The notes under the pieces were generated by a model. It was not told where the DNA came from, ran no database searches, and worked only from the letters and a program-made list of their open reading frames with translations. Shown piece by piece: positions 51,085-58,970 of a stretch of DNA of 64,000 nt. The DNA is from JALQUO01 sp964529685 (GTDB taxonomy: Bacteria > Pseudomonadota > Alphaproteobacteria > Rickettsiales > Midichloriaceae). Made by a program: the position numbers and the translations under genes. The stretch's first letter is position 1. The number at the start of each line of letters is the position of its first letter. The stretch lies in the NCBI GenBank assembly GCA_964529685.1, contig CAZGZC010000001.1:1-64000 (forward strand). Direction: 5' to 3'.

Positions 51085-53250
51085 ATGATTAATAAGATTT
51101 TTAGTGATCCTAAAGATATATCAATAGTTGAGCGATACTCGAAAGACTTAATAGATCATATACAGCAATATTTACCATATGTTTGTATAGAGTCAGTAAA
51201 AGAGGCTATCGACTTTGCAATAGAAATGCATGATCAACAAAGGCGTGCTTCTGGAGAGCCTTATATTATCCATCCACTGGCAACAGCAAAGATTCTTGCT
51301 GAGCTTAAACTAGATACACAAACTATTATTGCTGGGGTGTTACATGATGTAATTGAAGATACAAGTTGTACGGAAGATGAAGTAAAAAAAAGATTTGGTA
51401 AAGAAATAGCATATATTGTAAAAGGTTTAACAAAGATTCATCAGATAGAGATCAATAGTAACTCTTGTAATAGGGCTGAGAATCTTAGAAGATTGTTAAT
51501 GGCAGTAGCAGAAGATGCAAGAGTTTTGTTAATTAAGCTGGCTGATAGATTAAATAACATGCAAACAATTCATTGTATTAAAGATACAAGAAAACAACTG
51601 AAAATTGCAAAAGAAACTCTTGATATTTATGCACCTCTAGCAGAAAGAATAGGTATGCATTTTTTTAAAAATATCTTATATGATATTTCATTCGAGCATC
51701 TTTATCCTCATGTTAGGAAATCAATTATTTTCCAAGTAAATTTACTAAAATCACGAGGTGAACATGATATAAGCCTTATAATCACTGATATTTCATCACT
51801 TATAGAGAATAATCATGTTGATGTTGAAGTACATGGAAGGGAAAAAACTCCATTCTCAATCTGGCAGAAGATGGAGAAGAAGAAGATATATTTTGATGAG
51901 TTATCAGATATCTTTGCTGTAAGGATAATAACAAATCAAGTTATTGATTGTTATATTATTTTAGGCTTAATACATATACATTATAAAGTTATTTCCAAAG
52001 AATTTTATGATTATATAAGCTCTCCTAAACAAAATGGATATCAGTCGATACATACTGTAATTTTCATCACTGAATCAATTAAGGTTGAAATACAGATTAG
52101 AACCAAAACAATGCATCAGATCTCAGAACTGGGTATGGCAGCTCACTGGGCATATAAAAGTACTGAGACACAAGAAAATCATAAAAATAATCAACAAGAG
52201 TGGTTAAGTAGAATAAGAAGTATAATGGAAAATCTGGCTGAGACACAAGATATACTGTCTAATGTAAGATTAGAGATGTATAATGACCAAGTCTTTTGTT
52301 TTTCTATAAGTGGTGATGTCGTAGCATTGCCAAAAGGATCAACAGCATTAGATTTTGCTTTTGAAGTTAGTACGGATTTAGGAATACATTATAGCAAAGC
52401 AATTGTTAATGGGAATACTGTAGGTATAAAGACTCATCTACAAAATGGTGATCAGGTAGAAATACTAACACTAGACACTCCAACTGTTACAAATAATTGG
52501 TTAAATATTGTACGTACAAGTAAAGCAAGAACAGAAATTAAAGTATATCTTGATAAAAAACTCTTCGAATCAATTGTCTTTTCTGGGAAATTTATACTAC
52601 ATGAAGAATGTGCAAAATATAACCTAAATCTCAATCATGATACAATAGAGCAAATAGCAGATGATTATAAAACTGGTGTAGATGAACTAATGTTTAATAT
52701 AGGGAATGGTAATATAGAAGTTGATACTATTATTAGTAAACTTACAAATTCTTCTCTTTACGCAAAGTTTAATCACATAGTGAAGAAATTATTTAATAAA
52801 TCTCAATCCATAAAAACATTTGCATTACATCATCTTAAACATATAGCTGAAATTCACTTTGGATACTGCTGTAATCCTAATATTAGCAAGAAAGCTATAG
52901 GTATATATAACGATAAAAACCGCTCCGTTACAGTTCATGCTCACAATTGTAAGCATGCCAAGGCTATTAAAGATCATGAAGAAATCGTCCGTATCTTATT
53001 AAATGAGAATTTCCATGAAGCTGTTGAAACAAAGCTAGAAATTATAGTAAAGGACTTAAAATCCATCGAAATAATCTTTACAACAATGACTGATTTTGGT
53101 ATTAGCAAATATTCTGCTGACGTCGTTGAATCTGTAAATGAAAGATATATCATATATGTTTTAATGAAAGCAATTATACCACAGCAAATTGAATCATTAG
53201 CTGATAAACTAAGAAAGAATAGTGGAATTATAGATATCACAATACAATAA
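51085..53250 (+). CDS. spoT: (p)ppGpp synthetase/hydrolase SpoT/RelA
   Basis: 721 residues, full length. The N-terminal HD hydrolase has HPLATAKIL, VLHDVIEDT and RVLLIKLADRLNNMQT; the synthetase has EVHGREKTPFSIWQKM, SPKQNGYQSIHT and EIQIRTKTMHQISELGMAAH; then TGS (ISGDVVALPKGSTALDFAFE), a Cys-containing domain (FGYCCNPNISKKAIG) and a C-terminal ACT domain. Both catalytic centres look intact. Rickettsia species keep only shortened spoT genes, so a complete one suggests a working stringent response. The start region is duplicated (see findings). Confidence 0.95.
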   Translation: MINKIFSDPKDISIVERYSKDLIDHIQQYLPYVCIESVKEAIDFAIEMHDQQRRASGEPYIIHPLATAKILAELKLDTQTIIAGVLHDVIEDTSCTEDEVKKRFGKEIAYIVKGLTKIHQIEINSNSCNRAENLRRLLMAVAEDARVLLIKLADRLNNMQTIHCIKDTRKQLKIAKETLDIYAPLAERIGMHFFKNILYDISFEHLYPHVRKSIIFQVNLLKSRGEHDISLIITDISSLIENNHVDVEVHGREKTPFSIWQKMEKKKIYFDELSDIFAVRIITNQVIDCYIILGLIHIHYKVISKEFYDYISSPKQNGYQSIHTVIFITESIKVEIQIRTKTMHQISELGMAAHWAYKSTETQENHKNNQQEWLSRIRSIMENLAETQDILSNVRLEMYNDQVFCFSISGDVVALPKGSTALDFAFEVSTDLGIHYSKAIVNGNTVGIKTHLQNGDQVEILTLDTPTVTNNWLNIVRTSKARTEIKVYLDKKLFESIVFSGKFILHEECAKYNLNLNHDTIEQIADDYKTGVDELMFNIGNGNIEVDTIISKLTNSSLYAKFNHIVKKLFNKSQSIKTFALHHLKHIAEIHFGYCCNPNISKKAIGIYNDKNRSVTVHAHNCKHAKAIKDHEEIVRILLNENFHEAVETKLEIIVKDLKSIEIIFTTMTDFGISKYSADVVESVNERYIIYVLMKAIIPQQIESLADKLRKNSGIIDITIQ

Positions 53251-53321
53251 TCGATTGTTGATTTTATCAATATAGACTGATATAGTTTCGCTAACTGATT
53301 TAACAGAAAATAACTTTATAA

Positions 53322-53522
53322 ATGGCTGTACCTAAACGCAAAGTAACACCTTCTAGGAAAAAGATGAGATCAGCAAACAAGGGATTAAAAGTAATCAACA
53401 TATCTTTTGATAAAACAACAGGCGAACCAAAGCTACCTCATCGTATGTCTCTTAAAGATTGTATGTATAATGAGAGACAAGTGAAAAAAGTTAAAGTGCG
53501 AGCCGAAACTCCTGCTGAGTAG
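53322..53522 (+). CDS. rpmF: Ribosomal protein bL32-like or bS21-like small basic protein (L32 favoured)
   Basis: 66 residues, strongly basic at the N-terminus: MAVPKRKVTPSRKKMRSANK. The start MAVPKRKVTPSRKxxRRxH is the hallmark of ribosomal protein L32, not S21 (which has no MAVPK start). The centre DKTTGEPKLPHRMSLKDCMY with the turn LPHR fits L32 (typically LPHHI), and YNERQVKKVK ends it. L32 sits in the large subunit. Of the zinc cysteines only one remains. It lies between spoT and a decayed gap; in many alphaproteobacteria rpmF precedes plsX, which is not seen here. Confidence 0.88.
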   Translation: MAVPKRKVTPSRKKMRSANKGLKVINISFDKTTGEPKLPHRMSLKDCMYNERQVKKVKVRAETPAE

Positions 53523-53867
53523 ATTTCATTATCTATTATCGAGGTTGTTAAAGTCCGAGATTAAGATGTAATAAGCTTCATTTCAATTCGCATAGTCAGA
53601 GTAATTCATGCTACAATACTCCAAATTGGATTGAAAAGTTTAAAATAAAGCGAACCTAACTATATTGAGGTCATATTAAGTGAGAAATCTTAGATATTTT
53701 TTGGAAATCTATCAGCAAATAAAAAAATTAGAGTTTCTAATCTACGAGGATCTTTTGACTGCAATTTTCGGTTTATAAGAGCCACTAATGCTCGGCTTAT
53801 AGCCGCTTTACTAAAAAAAGATTAGATTCATTTATTTTTCGCTGTTCAATGCAAATTATAAATTATT
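53523..53867. other. Gap between rpmF and murG, no gene seen
   Basis: 345 bases. A 33-codon plus-strand frame from a GTG at 53681 (VRNLRYFLEIYQQIKKLEFL and on) is coding-like but isolated. The small hairpin CGGCT-TAT-AGCCG (53793-53805) is followed by a partly T-rich stretch and could end the rpmF transcript. Nothing else is supported. Confidence 0.35.
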
Positions 53868-54947
53868 TTAGAGTCTAAGATTTATTATAACTTCATTGAC
53901 TTTCACCGCTAATTTCTGAGCTGAACTGTTTTCTCGGCAATTTACATTTCTTATTTGCTCTAGCTTATTTCTCACTAAGAGATCATTCAGTTTAGATAAT
54001 AAATTTTCGACTGATAGCTCTTTCTCTTCAAGCATAACTCCTATGCCTTTCTCTATGTGATGAACGGCATTATGATACTGATGATTATCAGCTGATAATG
54101 CCATAGGAATGATTATAGATGGTACATTAAGATGTTCTATTTCGGCTAGTGCTGAGGCTCCGGCACGAGTTATAACAAGATCTGAGTTTGCTATTAGCTG
54201 TGGCGCATCCTGAAAGAAGTTGGAAAGAGAAAAATTTCTCACTTTACTTGTTTCATATATACCTTTTATCGCATTTTCATCCCTAACTTGCTGCCATATA
54301 GAGATATTTTCCTGTACATTAGCCGGCAGTAAAGTAATAGCTCTAGCTACAACCTCATCCATAATTTTAGCTCCCTGACTACCTCCAATCACAACTATAT
54401 AGATTTCGTTTGTAATTCTAGTCCTCCGCCTCTTAGAATAAAATATAGATGACCTAATTGGGTTACCAGTATAGATAACTTTATCTAGATTTTCGGTACC
54501 CTTTGTTTCACTATATGAAGTTGCAATTAGCTGAGCGTCTCTAGCAAAGAATTTATTTGCCTTGCCTAGTACTGAATTCTGTTCATGTATAATTATAGGT
54601 ATCTTAAGCAACTTAGCAGAGAATAGCACTGGAAAAGATGTCAAACCACCAAAGCCAATAGCTAATCTTACTTTTTTAGTTTTTAGTAAAAAAATACACT
54701 TTAAAGTTGCAATTCCGAGCTTAAATAAACTCAATACTTTTTTACTACCTGAGATATTTGATATATTTAATTTTGTAATTTTTGTCTCATCATCAAAATA
54801 TTTTGATCCTCTCTTGTCTGTGAAAAATAGAATTTTATTCTTTGTAGATAATATCTGAGATAATGCTTGCGCTGGGAAAACATGGCCTGCAGTCCCACCT
54901 GCAACAATAGATATAACTTTTTCTCTCATTTTATCAGTTGAATTCAT
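53868..54947 (-). CDS. murG: Lipid II synthase MurG
   Basis: 359 residues. Peripheral inner-membrane glycosyltransferase that adds GlcNAc to lipid I. Family blocks: SIVAGGTAGHVFPAQAL, IGFGGLTSFPVLFSAKL, HEQNSVLGKANKFFAR, VIGGSQGAKIMDE and VITRAGASALAEIEHLNVPS. It starts at MNSTDKMREKVISIVAGG; the ATG seven codons in would also serve. Divergent from flgC with 45 bases between, which must hold both promoters. Peptidoglycan genes (murI, dapE, asd, ftsW) are dispersed through the window, not clustered. Confidence 0.95.
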   Translation of the reverse strand: MNSTDKMREKVISIVAGGTAGHVFPAQALSQILSTKNKILFFTDKRGSKYFDDETKITKLNISNISGSKKVLSLFKLGIATLKCIFLLKTKKVRLAIGFGGLTSFPVLFSAKLLKIPIIIHEQNSVLGKANKFFARDAQLIATSYSETKGTENLDKVIYTGNPIRSSIFYSKRRRTRITNEIYIVVIGGSQGAKIMDEVVARAITLLPANVQENISIWQQVRDENAIKGIYETSKVRNFSLSNFFQDAPQLIANSDLVITRAGASALAEIEHLNVPSIIIPMALSADNHQYHNAVHHIEKGIGVMLEEKELSVENLLSKLNDLLVRNKLEQIRNVNCRENSSAQKLAVKVNEVIINLRL

Positions 54948-54992
54948 ACTTTTTTATAGCTATACTATAAAGATAGATATGTAAAAATCTCA

Positions 54993-55496
54993 ATGAAAAA
55001 ACTTATATTTTCACTATCTTTATTATTGAATTTTGAAGTGGTGGCAGATGCACCTTATATAGTACCTAGCAGGCATCAGAATTCTGATCCATTGATTGCA
55101 GCTTCTAGAATAGCTATGTCTGGGATAAATGCACAAAATGAAAGAATGAAAGTTGTTTCTCAAAATATAGCTAATATGGATGTAACTGGTACAACTCCTG
55201 GTGGCGATCCATATAAAAGAAAGATGATATTTTTTGAAAATGGAATTGATCCTAAAACTGGCTCTGAAGTTGTAAAAGTTAAAAAAATCCAAGAAGATAA
55301 TAGTGATTTTATTTTGAAATATGAGCCTAATCACCCTGCAGCAGATCAAAATGGCTATGTCAAATATCCCAATATAAATATCCATATAGAAATGGCCGAT
55401 GCGAAAGAGTCAAATAGAGCAGTAAGTGTCAATGCTAGCTCTATGGAGATGATTAAATCTATGCAGTTCACAATTCTAGATATGATGAAGAAGTAA
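54993..55496 (+). CDS. flgC: Flagellar basal-body rod protein FlgC with an N-terminal signal-like extension
   Basis: 167 residues. The rod-protein domain starts at DPLIAASRIAMSGINAQNER and contains KVVSQNIANMDVTGTTPGG, YKRKMIFFE, the FlgC-typical YVKYPNINIHIEMADAKESN, and the C-terminal helix SVNASSMEMIKSMQFTILDM. Unusually, some 30 residues precede the domain: MKKLIFSLSLLLNFEVVADA is a signal-peptide-like sequence. FlgC is normally exported through the flagellar type III gate without a cleaved signal. Whether this is a true extension or a mis-start cannot be settled here; the next in-frame ATG lies inside the conserved helix. Confidence 0.9.
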   Translation: MKKLIFSLSLLLNFEVVADAPYIVPSRHQNSDPLIAASRIAMSGINAQNERMKVVSQNIANMDVTGTTPGGDPYKRKMIFFENGIDPKTGSEVVKVKKIQEDNSDFILKYEPNHPAADQNGYVKYPNINIHIEMADAKESNRAVSVNASSMEMIKSMQFTILDMMKK

Positions 55497-55832
55497 GAAT
55501 TAATATAAAAAGCTATAGACTGATTTATTATATCTTTTATTGCTTTATAATCTCCTTCTGGATTTGCCAGAACAAACCTCCCACATATTTATGTGTGGAT
55601 CAGTGTTATTTTGAGCATTATTTAATTTTTCTCATCTATCAATCAGAGTTTTAAATTTCCGAATTGAGGATGCTTTATATCTAAAAAAAGATTTTGAGTT
55701 ATCATTTTTCCCGAAGGACTTGAGATCTATCTTTTGCAAGAAATTGAAATATCATTGATAAACAAAATGAATAACCGCTAGCTATGATCTAATTTCACTT
55801 GAAATGTAATTTATGGTAGAGATCGATGAAAA
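55497..55832. other. Gap between flgC and asd, no gene seen
   Basis: 336 bases. CCACATA and TATGTGTGG arms near 55588-55606 form an imperfect hairpin of about eight pairs. No coding-like piece of more than 20 codons stands out on either strand, and no promoter match is convincing. Confidence 0.4.
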
Positions 55833-56816
55833 ATGGAGATAGTTGTTGTTGGTGCTACAGGTATTGTAGGAAGAAATGTAATAAAAATTCTTTCTGAAAG
55901 GTTTCCTAATTTAACTTTGAGATGTACTGGATCTGAGAAATCAGCTAACACTAAGCTTAGGATGGCAAGTAAACAATTTATAGTTGAAAATACTCAATCA
56001 TTTCAATGGAGTAGTAATCAACTCTGTATCTTTAATACAGAATCTGATATTTCAAATCAGTATATACCTTTAGCACTATCTGCAGGCGCTTATGTTATTG
56101 ATTCTAGCTCACGCTATAGGTTAGATGATAATGTACCGCTAGTTGTACCTTATATAGTCCCAGTTGATATAACTAAAAGCCGATTATTTTCTCATTCAAA
56201 CTGTGTGGTTTCACCTATAACGAGTGTTTTATATCCATTACATAAAAGATTTAGAGTTGATAGAGTTATAGTATCTACCTATCAATCTACTGCCGGTGCT
56301 GGTAAAACTGCCATGGATGAGTGCTTTAATGAAACTAAACAGTTTTGTGAGAGTAGTGAGAGAAGAGAAAGTAATATATTCGCTAGGTCGATTCCATTTA
56401 ATATTATTCCTCAGATAGGAATTTTTAATGAGGATGGGATATCTAGCGAGGAAGAAAAAATCTGTAAAGAACTACATAAGATTATAGATAAAGATATATA
56501 TATATCAGCTACAAGCGTTAGAGTACCAGTATTAATAGGTCATGCAATCAGCTTAAGTATGAGATTTAAAGCGGCTCTCAGTGAGGTAGTTGATCTTCTA
56601 AGGAGAAGTCCAAGAATTACCTTAAGTGATAATTATCATACTCCAATAGAGATTGCAGGGCAAGATAATGTGTTCTTAGGAAGAATAAGAACTGATATGA
56701 TGAACGATGAACAATGGTTTCATATGTGGCTCTGTTCAGATAATTTAAGAGTTGGAGCCGCACTTGATGCTTGTGATATAGCAGAAGCAATACTGAAACA
56801 CATTCCTTCCAGATAA
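55833..56816 (+). CDS. asd: Aspartate-semialdehyde dehydrogenase
   Basis: 327 residues. Reduces aspartyl phosphate to aspartate semialdehyde at the branch to DAP, lysine and threonine. The NADP-binding start is VVVGATGIVGRNVIKIL; the active-site cysteine is in SHSNCVVSPITSVLYPLH (family pattern SNxNC), with STYQSTAGAGKTAMDE after it, and VRVPVLIGHAISLSM holds the catalytic histidine. It gives the precursor used by dapE at 4.8 kb. A shortened, decayed copy of its middle section lies directly downstream. Confidence 0.92.
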   Translation: MEIVVVGATGIVGRNVIKILSERFPNLTLRCTGSEKSANTKLRMASKQFIVENTQSFQWSSNQLCIFNTESDISNQYIPLALSAGAYVIDSSSRYRLDDNVPLVVPYIVPVDITKSRLFSHSNCVVSPITSVLYPLHKRFRVDRVIVSTYQSTAGAGKTAMDECFNETKQFCESSERRESNIFARSIPFNIIPQIGIFNEDGISSEEEKICKELHKIIDKDIYISATSVRVPVLIGHAISLSMRFKAALSEVVDLLRRSPRITLSDNYHTPIEIAGQDNVFLGRIRTDMMNDEQWFHMWLCSDNLRVGAALDACDIAEAILKHIPSR

Positions 56817-56821
56817 TAACT

Positions 56822-57050
56822 CAAAACCTCTTATGCTGGTAAGACTGCTATAGATGAGTGCTTTAATGCAACTAAGCAATTTTGTGAGATTGGTTGGGAG
56901 AAGAGAAAGTAATATATTCGCTAGGCTTCAGATAGGAAGTTTTAATGGAGCATCATGAATCTATAATAAGCTATAAGCCTTAGAGTCCAGCCCTAATAGA
57001 GCTTAAGTATGGCAATCTCAGTGAGGTAATTGAGCAAATATTATGTTTAG
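56822..57050 (+). pseudogene. Decayed partial tandem copy of asd
   Basis: Bases 56835-57030 match asd 56290-56595 in order with internal deletions. A 28-base stretch at 56898-56925 is identical to asd 56360-56387, CTGGTAA.ACTGC and GATGAGTGCTTTAATG recur before it, and CAGATAGGAA, AGCTTAAGTATG and CTCAGTGAGGTA recur after it. Stops interrupt every frame. It is a truncated tandem duplicate that has lost about a third of the matching length. The high identity of some blocks suggests the duplication is fairly young. Confidence 0.85.
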
Positions 57051-57131
57051 CAAGCATTCCAATATAATTAAAAATTTCTGGTGATTTTCAAAAAAATACT
57101 GTAAGATGCAAAATAACTAAAGAATCTTAAA

Positions 57132-57740
57132 ATGTATAGAGATAATCTAGATTCACATTCTCCTTATGAGCCAGAATATATACAAAAAATCAGACAGAGC
57201 TGCCCTGAAAAGCTAAAGAAAATGCAAATGTCATATGAAGAGTGTAAGATTTTGAGTTTCTTTCTCAAGTTGATTGATGCAAATAAAGTACTTGAGTTAG
57301 GTACTCTTATTGGCTGCTCTACAGCTTGGATAGCTCATTCTCTTTCTGGCGAGAACTCTAAAGTTATATCAGTTGAGAAATCACTAAATAATTACAAAAT
57401 AGCAGTTGATAATATGAAATCTGCAGGATTAAATAGTGTTGTAGAGCTAATTAATGGCGATGCAATAGAGGTGCTTGAAAGCTATATTGGAAAGACTGAG
57501 TTTGACGCAATCTTCATTGATGCAAAGAAAATTGAATATAGTTCGTATCTATCACTTGCAAAAATCTGTGTTAGATCTGGCGGAATTATTATAGCTGATA
57601 ATACTTTTATGATGGATAAGACATCTCCTGATATATCTGATGCAATTTTGAATTTTAATAAATCTGTAGAAAATGATCTAGATTTAGACTCAGTATTGAT
57701 TCCTACAACTGCTGGTATGACAGTGATGGTTCGTAAGTAG
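57132..57740 (+). CDS. Class I SAM-dependent O-methyltransferase
   Basis: 202 residues of the caffeoyl-CoA/catechol O-methyltransferase family (PF01596 type). SAM-binding motif 1 is VLELGTLIGCSTAWIAHS; VISVEKS binds the ribose; the metal/active-site region is FDAIFIDAKKIEYSSYLSLA and IIIADNTFM. The N-terminus (SHSPYEPEYIQKIRQSCPEK) fits the family lid. Rickettsiales commonly carry one such gene, but the substrate is unknown. Confidence 0.88.
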   Translation: MYRDNLDSHSPYEPEYIQKIRQSCPEKLKKMQMSYEECKILSFFLKLIDANKVLELGTLIGCSTAWIAHSLSGENSKVISVEKSLNNYKIAVDNMKSAGLNSVVELINGDAIEVLESYIGKTEFDAIFIDAKKIEYSSYLSLAKICVRSGGIIIADNTFMMDKTSPDISDAILNFNKSVENDLDLDSVLIPTTAGMTVMVRK

Positions 57741-57753
57741 ATGTATTAGAATT

Positions 57754-58422
57754 TTATGCCAAACCTCGCTCAAGATTATTTGTACAATTTTTGAGAACTT
57801 CCTCCCAAGTAATCCAACTCTCTTGAAATTTTCTGTTATTTTCTACCTTTTCATCTTTAGTTGACTGATAGTGCTCATCTAAAATCCCAAGTAGTTTGCT
57901 AATTCGTATCAAGATGTCTTCAATTTCTTCCCACCAATCAATCTTTTCTTGATACAAGTCATGATCCTTAAGATTCAAAAGCTCTAGCATAACTGTTTTG
58001 TAAAAAATCAAAAGCCACCGATTTCTTATAGAATTAACGAATTCAAAATCACGGATCTTGTCTAGGTTGTGACATTCAAGTTTTTGCAAGAGTGGTTTTG
58101 ATATCGACCTTAAATATTTATAGTTATGCCCATCATCATCATCACGCTCCAAGTTATGCCCATCATCATCACGCTCCAGTATTAAGAAAACAAGCATCTT
58201 TTTTACAAAATCTATTAATTCTTTGTCTGTAAATTTTGCATTTTTGATCTCTTCAAGCGTATATAGCTCATCAGTGTTAATTTGTTCTAGTTTACCTAAA
58301 CCTAACAAAGTAACTAAACTATATTGCCGTTTTCTCATGAAAATGTCATGGCCTTCACTCTTATTGACAATCTTTTGAGGATTCAAAAGACGAAACATCA
58401 GCTCATAAACTAATTCTCTCAT
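57754..58422 (-). CDS. Unknown 222-aa protein with an internal acidic tandem repeat
   Basis: Soluble, helical and rich in Leu, Glu and Asp, beginning MRELVYELMFRLLNPQKIVN. Residues about 82-101 hold the imperfect tandem repeat LERDDDGHN / LERDDDDGHN, from a DNA duplication of 27-30 bases rich in CAT/ATC at about 58127-58180. The C-terminal half has aromatic-rich helices (NRWLLIFYKTVMLELLNLKD, then WWEEIEDILIRISKLLGILD). No family recognised. It is convergent with the methyltransferase gene. Confidence 0.6.
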   Translation of the reverse strand: MRELVYELMFRLLNPQKIVNKSEGHDIFMRKRQYSLVTLLGLGKLEQINTDELYTLEEIKNAKFTDKELIDFVKKMLVFLILERDDDGHNLERDDDDGHNYKYLRSISKPLLQKLECHNLDKIRDFEFVNSIRNRWLLIFYKTVMLELLNLKDHDLYQEKIDWWEEIEDILIRISKLLGILDEHYQSTKDEKVENNRKFQESWITWEEVLKNCTNNLERGLA

Positions 58423-58489
58423 TCCAGCTATTTAAAATTTGTTACAACTTAGAGCATATACTACATGGGATGAGTTTTCAATAAAAGAA

Positions 58490-58969
58490 TTAATCCCTCA
58501 ATCCTCTTGTTTGTTCTCTCTTAAGGTCTCTCTCTTTTATTGTTTGACGTTTATCATGCAACTTCTTACCTTTGGCGACTCCGAGCAAAACTTTAACTAT
58601 ATTCCGTTGGTTGAAGTACATCTTAAGCGGCACTAATGTCATGCCTTTTCTTTGTACGATTCCTATTAGTTTTTTAATCTCATTTTTTTTTAAAAGCAGT
58701 TTCTTAGGTCTTTTAGGATAATGATTATTTCTATTCCCTTGCTTATACTCATTGATATGTAGATTATAGAGAAAAACCTCTGCTTCATCGCAGCTGGCAT
58801 GTGATTCAACTAAACTAGGCTTACTCTCTCTTAGAGATTTAACTTCTGTTCCAGTCAGTGCTATTCCTGCCTCATAAACATCTGCTATGAAATATTCAAA
58901 GTGTGCGCGGCTGTTATTTGCTATAAGCGCTCCAACATTTTTATCATAAATACTATTTTTCTTAGACAT
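58490..58969 (-). CDS. smpB: SsrA-binding protein SmpB
   Basis: 159 residues. Binds tmRNA and takes it to stalled ribosomes. Seen: AHFEYFIADVYEAGIALTGT, EVKSLRESKPSLVESHASC, YKQGNRNNHYPKRPKKLLL and the C-terminal basic tail GKKLHDKRQTIKERDLKREQ. It is the third gene of a minus-strand run ribB-dsbD-smpB, with one base after dsbD. The tmRNA gene itself was not seen in the window. Confidence 0.96.
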   Translation of the reverse strand: MSKKNSIYDKNVGALIANNSRAHFEYFIADVYEAGIALTGTEVKSLRESKPSLVESHASCDEAEVFLYNLHINEYKQGNRNNHYPKRPKKLLLKKNEIKKLIGIVQRKGMTLVPLKMYFNQRNIVKVLLGVAKGKKLHDKRQTIKERDLKREQTRGLRD

Positions 58970-58970
58970 T

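Noticed and set aside
53322..53522. Ribosomal protein S21 (rpsU) as the identity of this small basic gene
   Set aside because: My first impression from size and charge, but the MAVPKRK start followed by TPSRK is that of L32.
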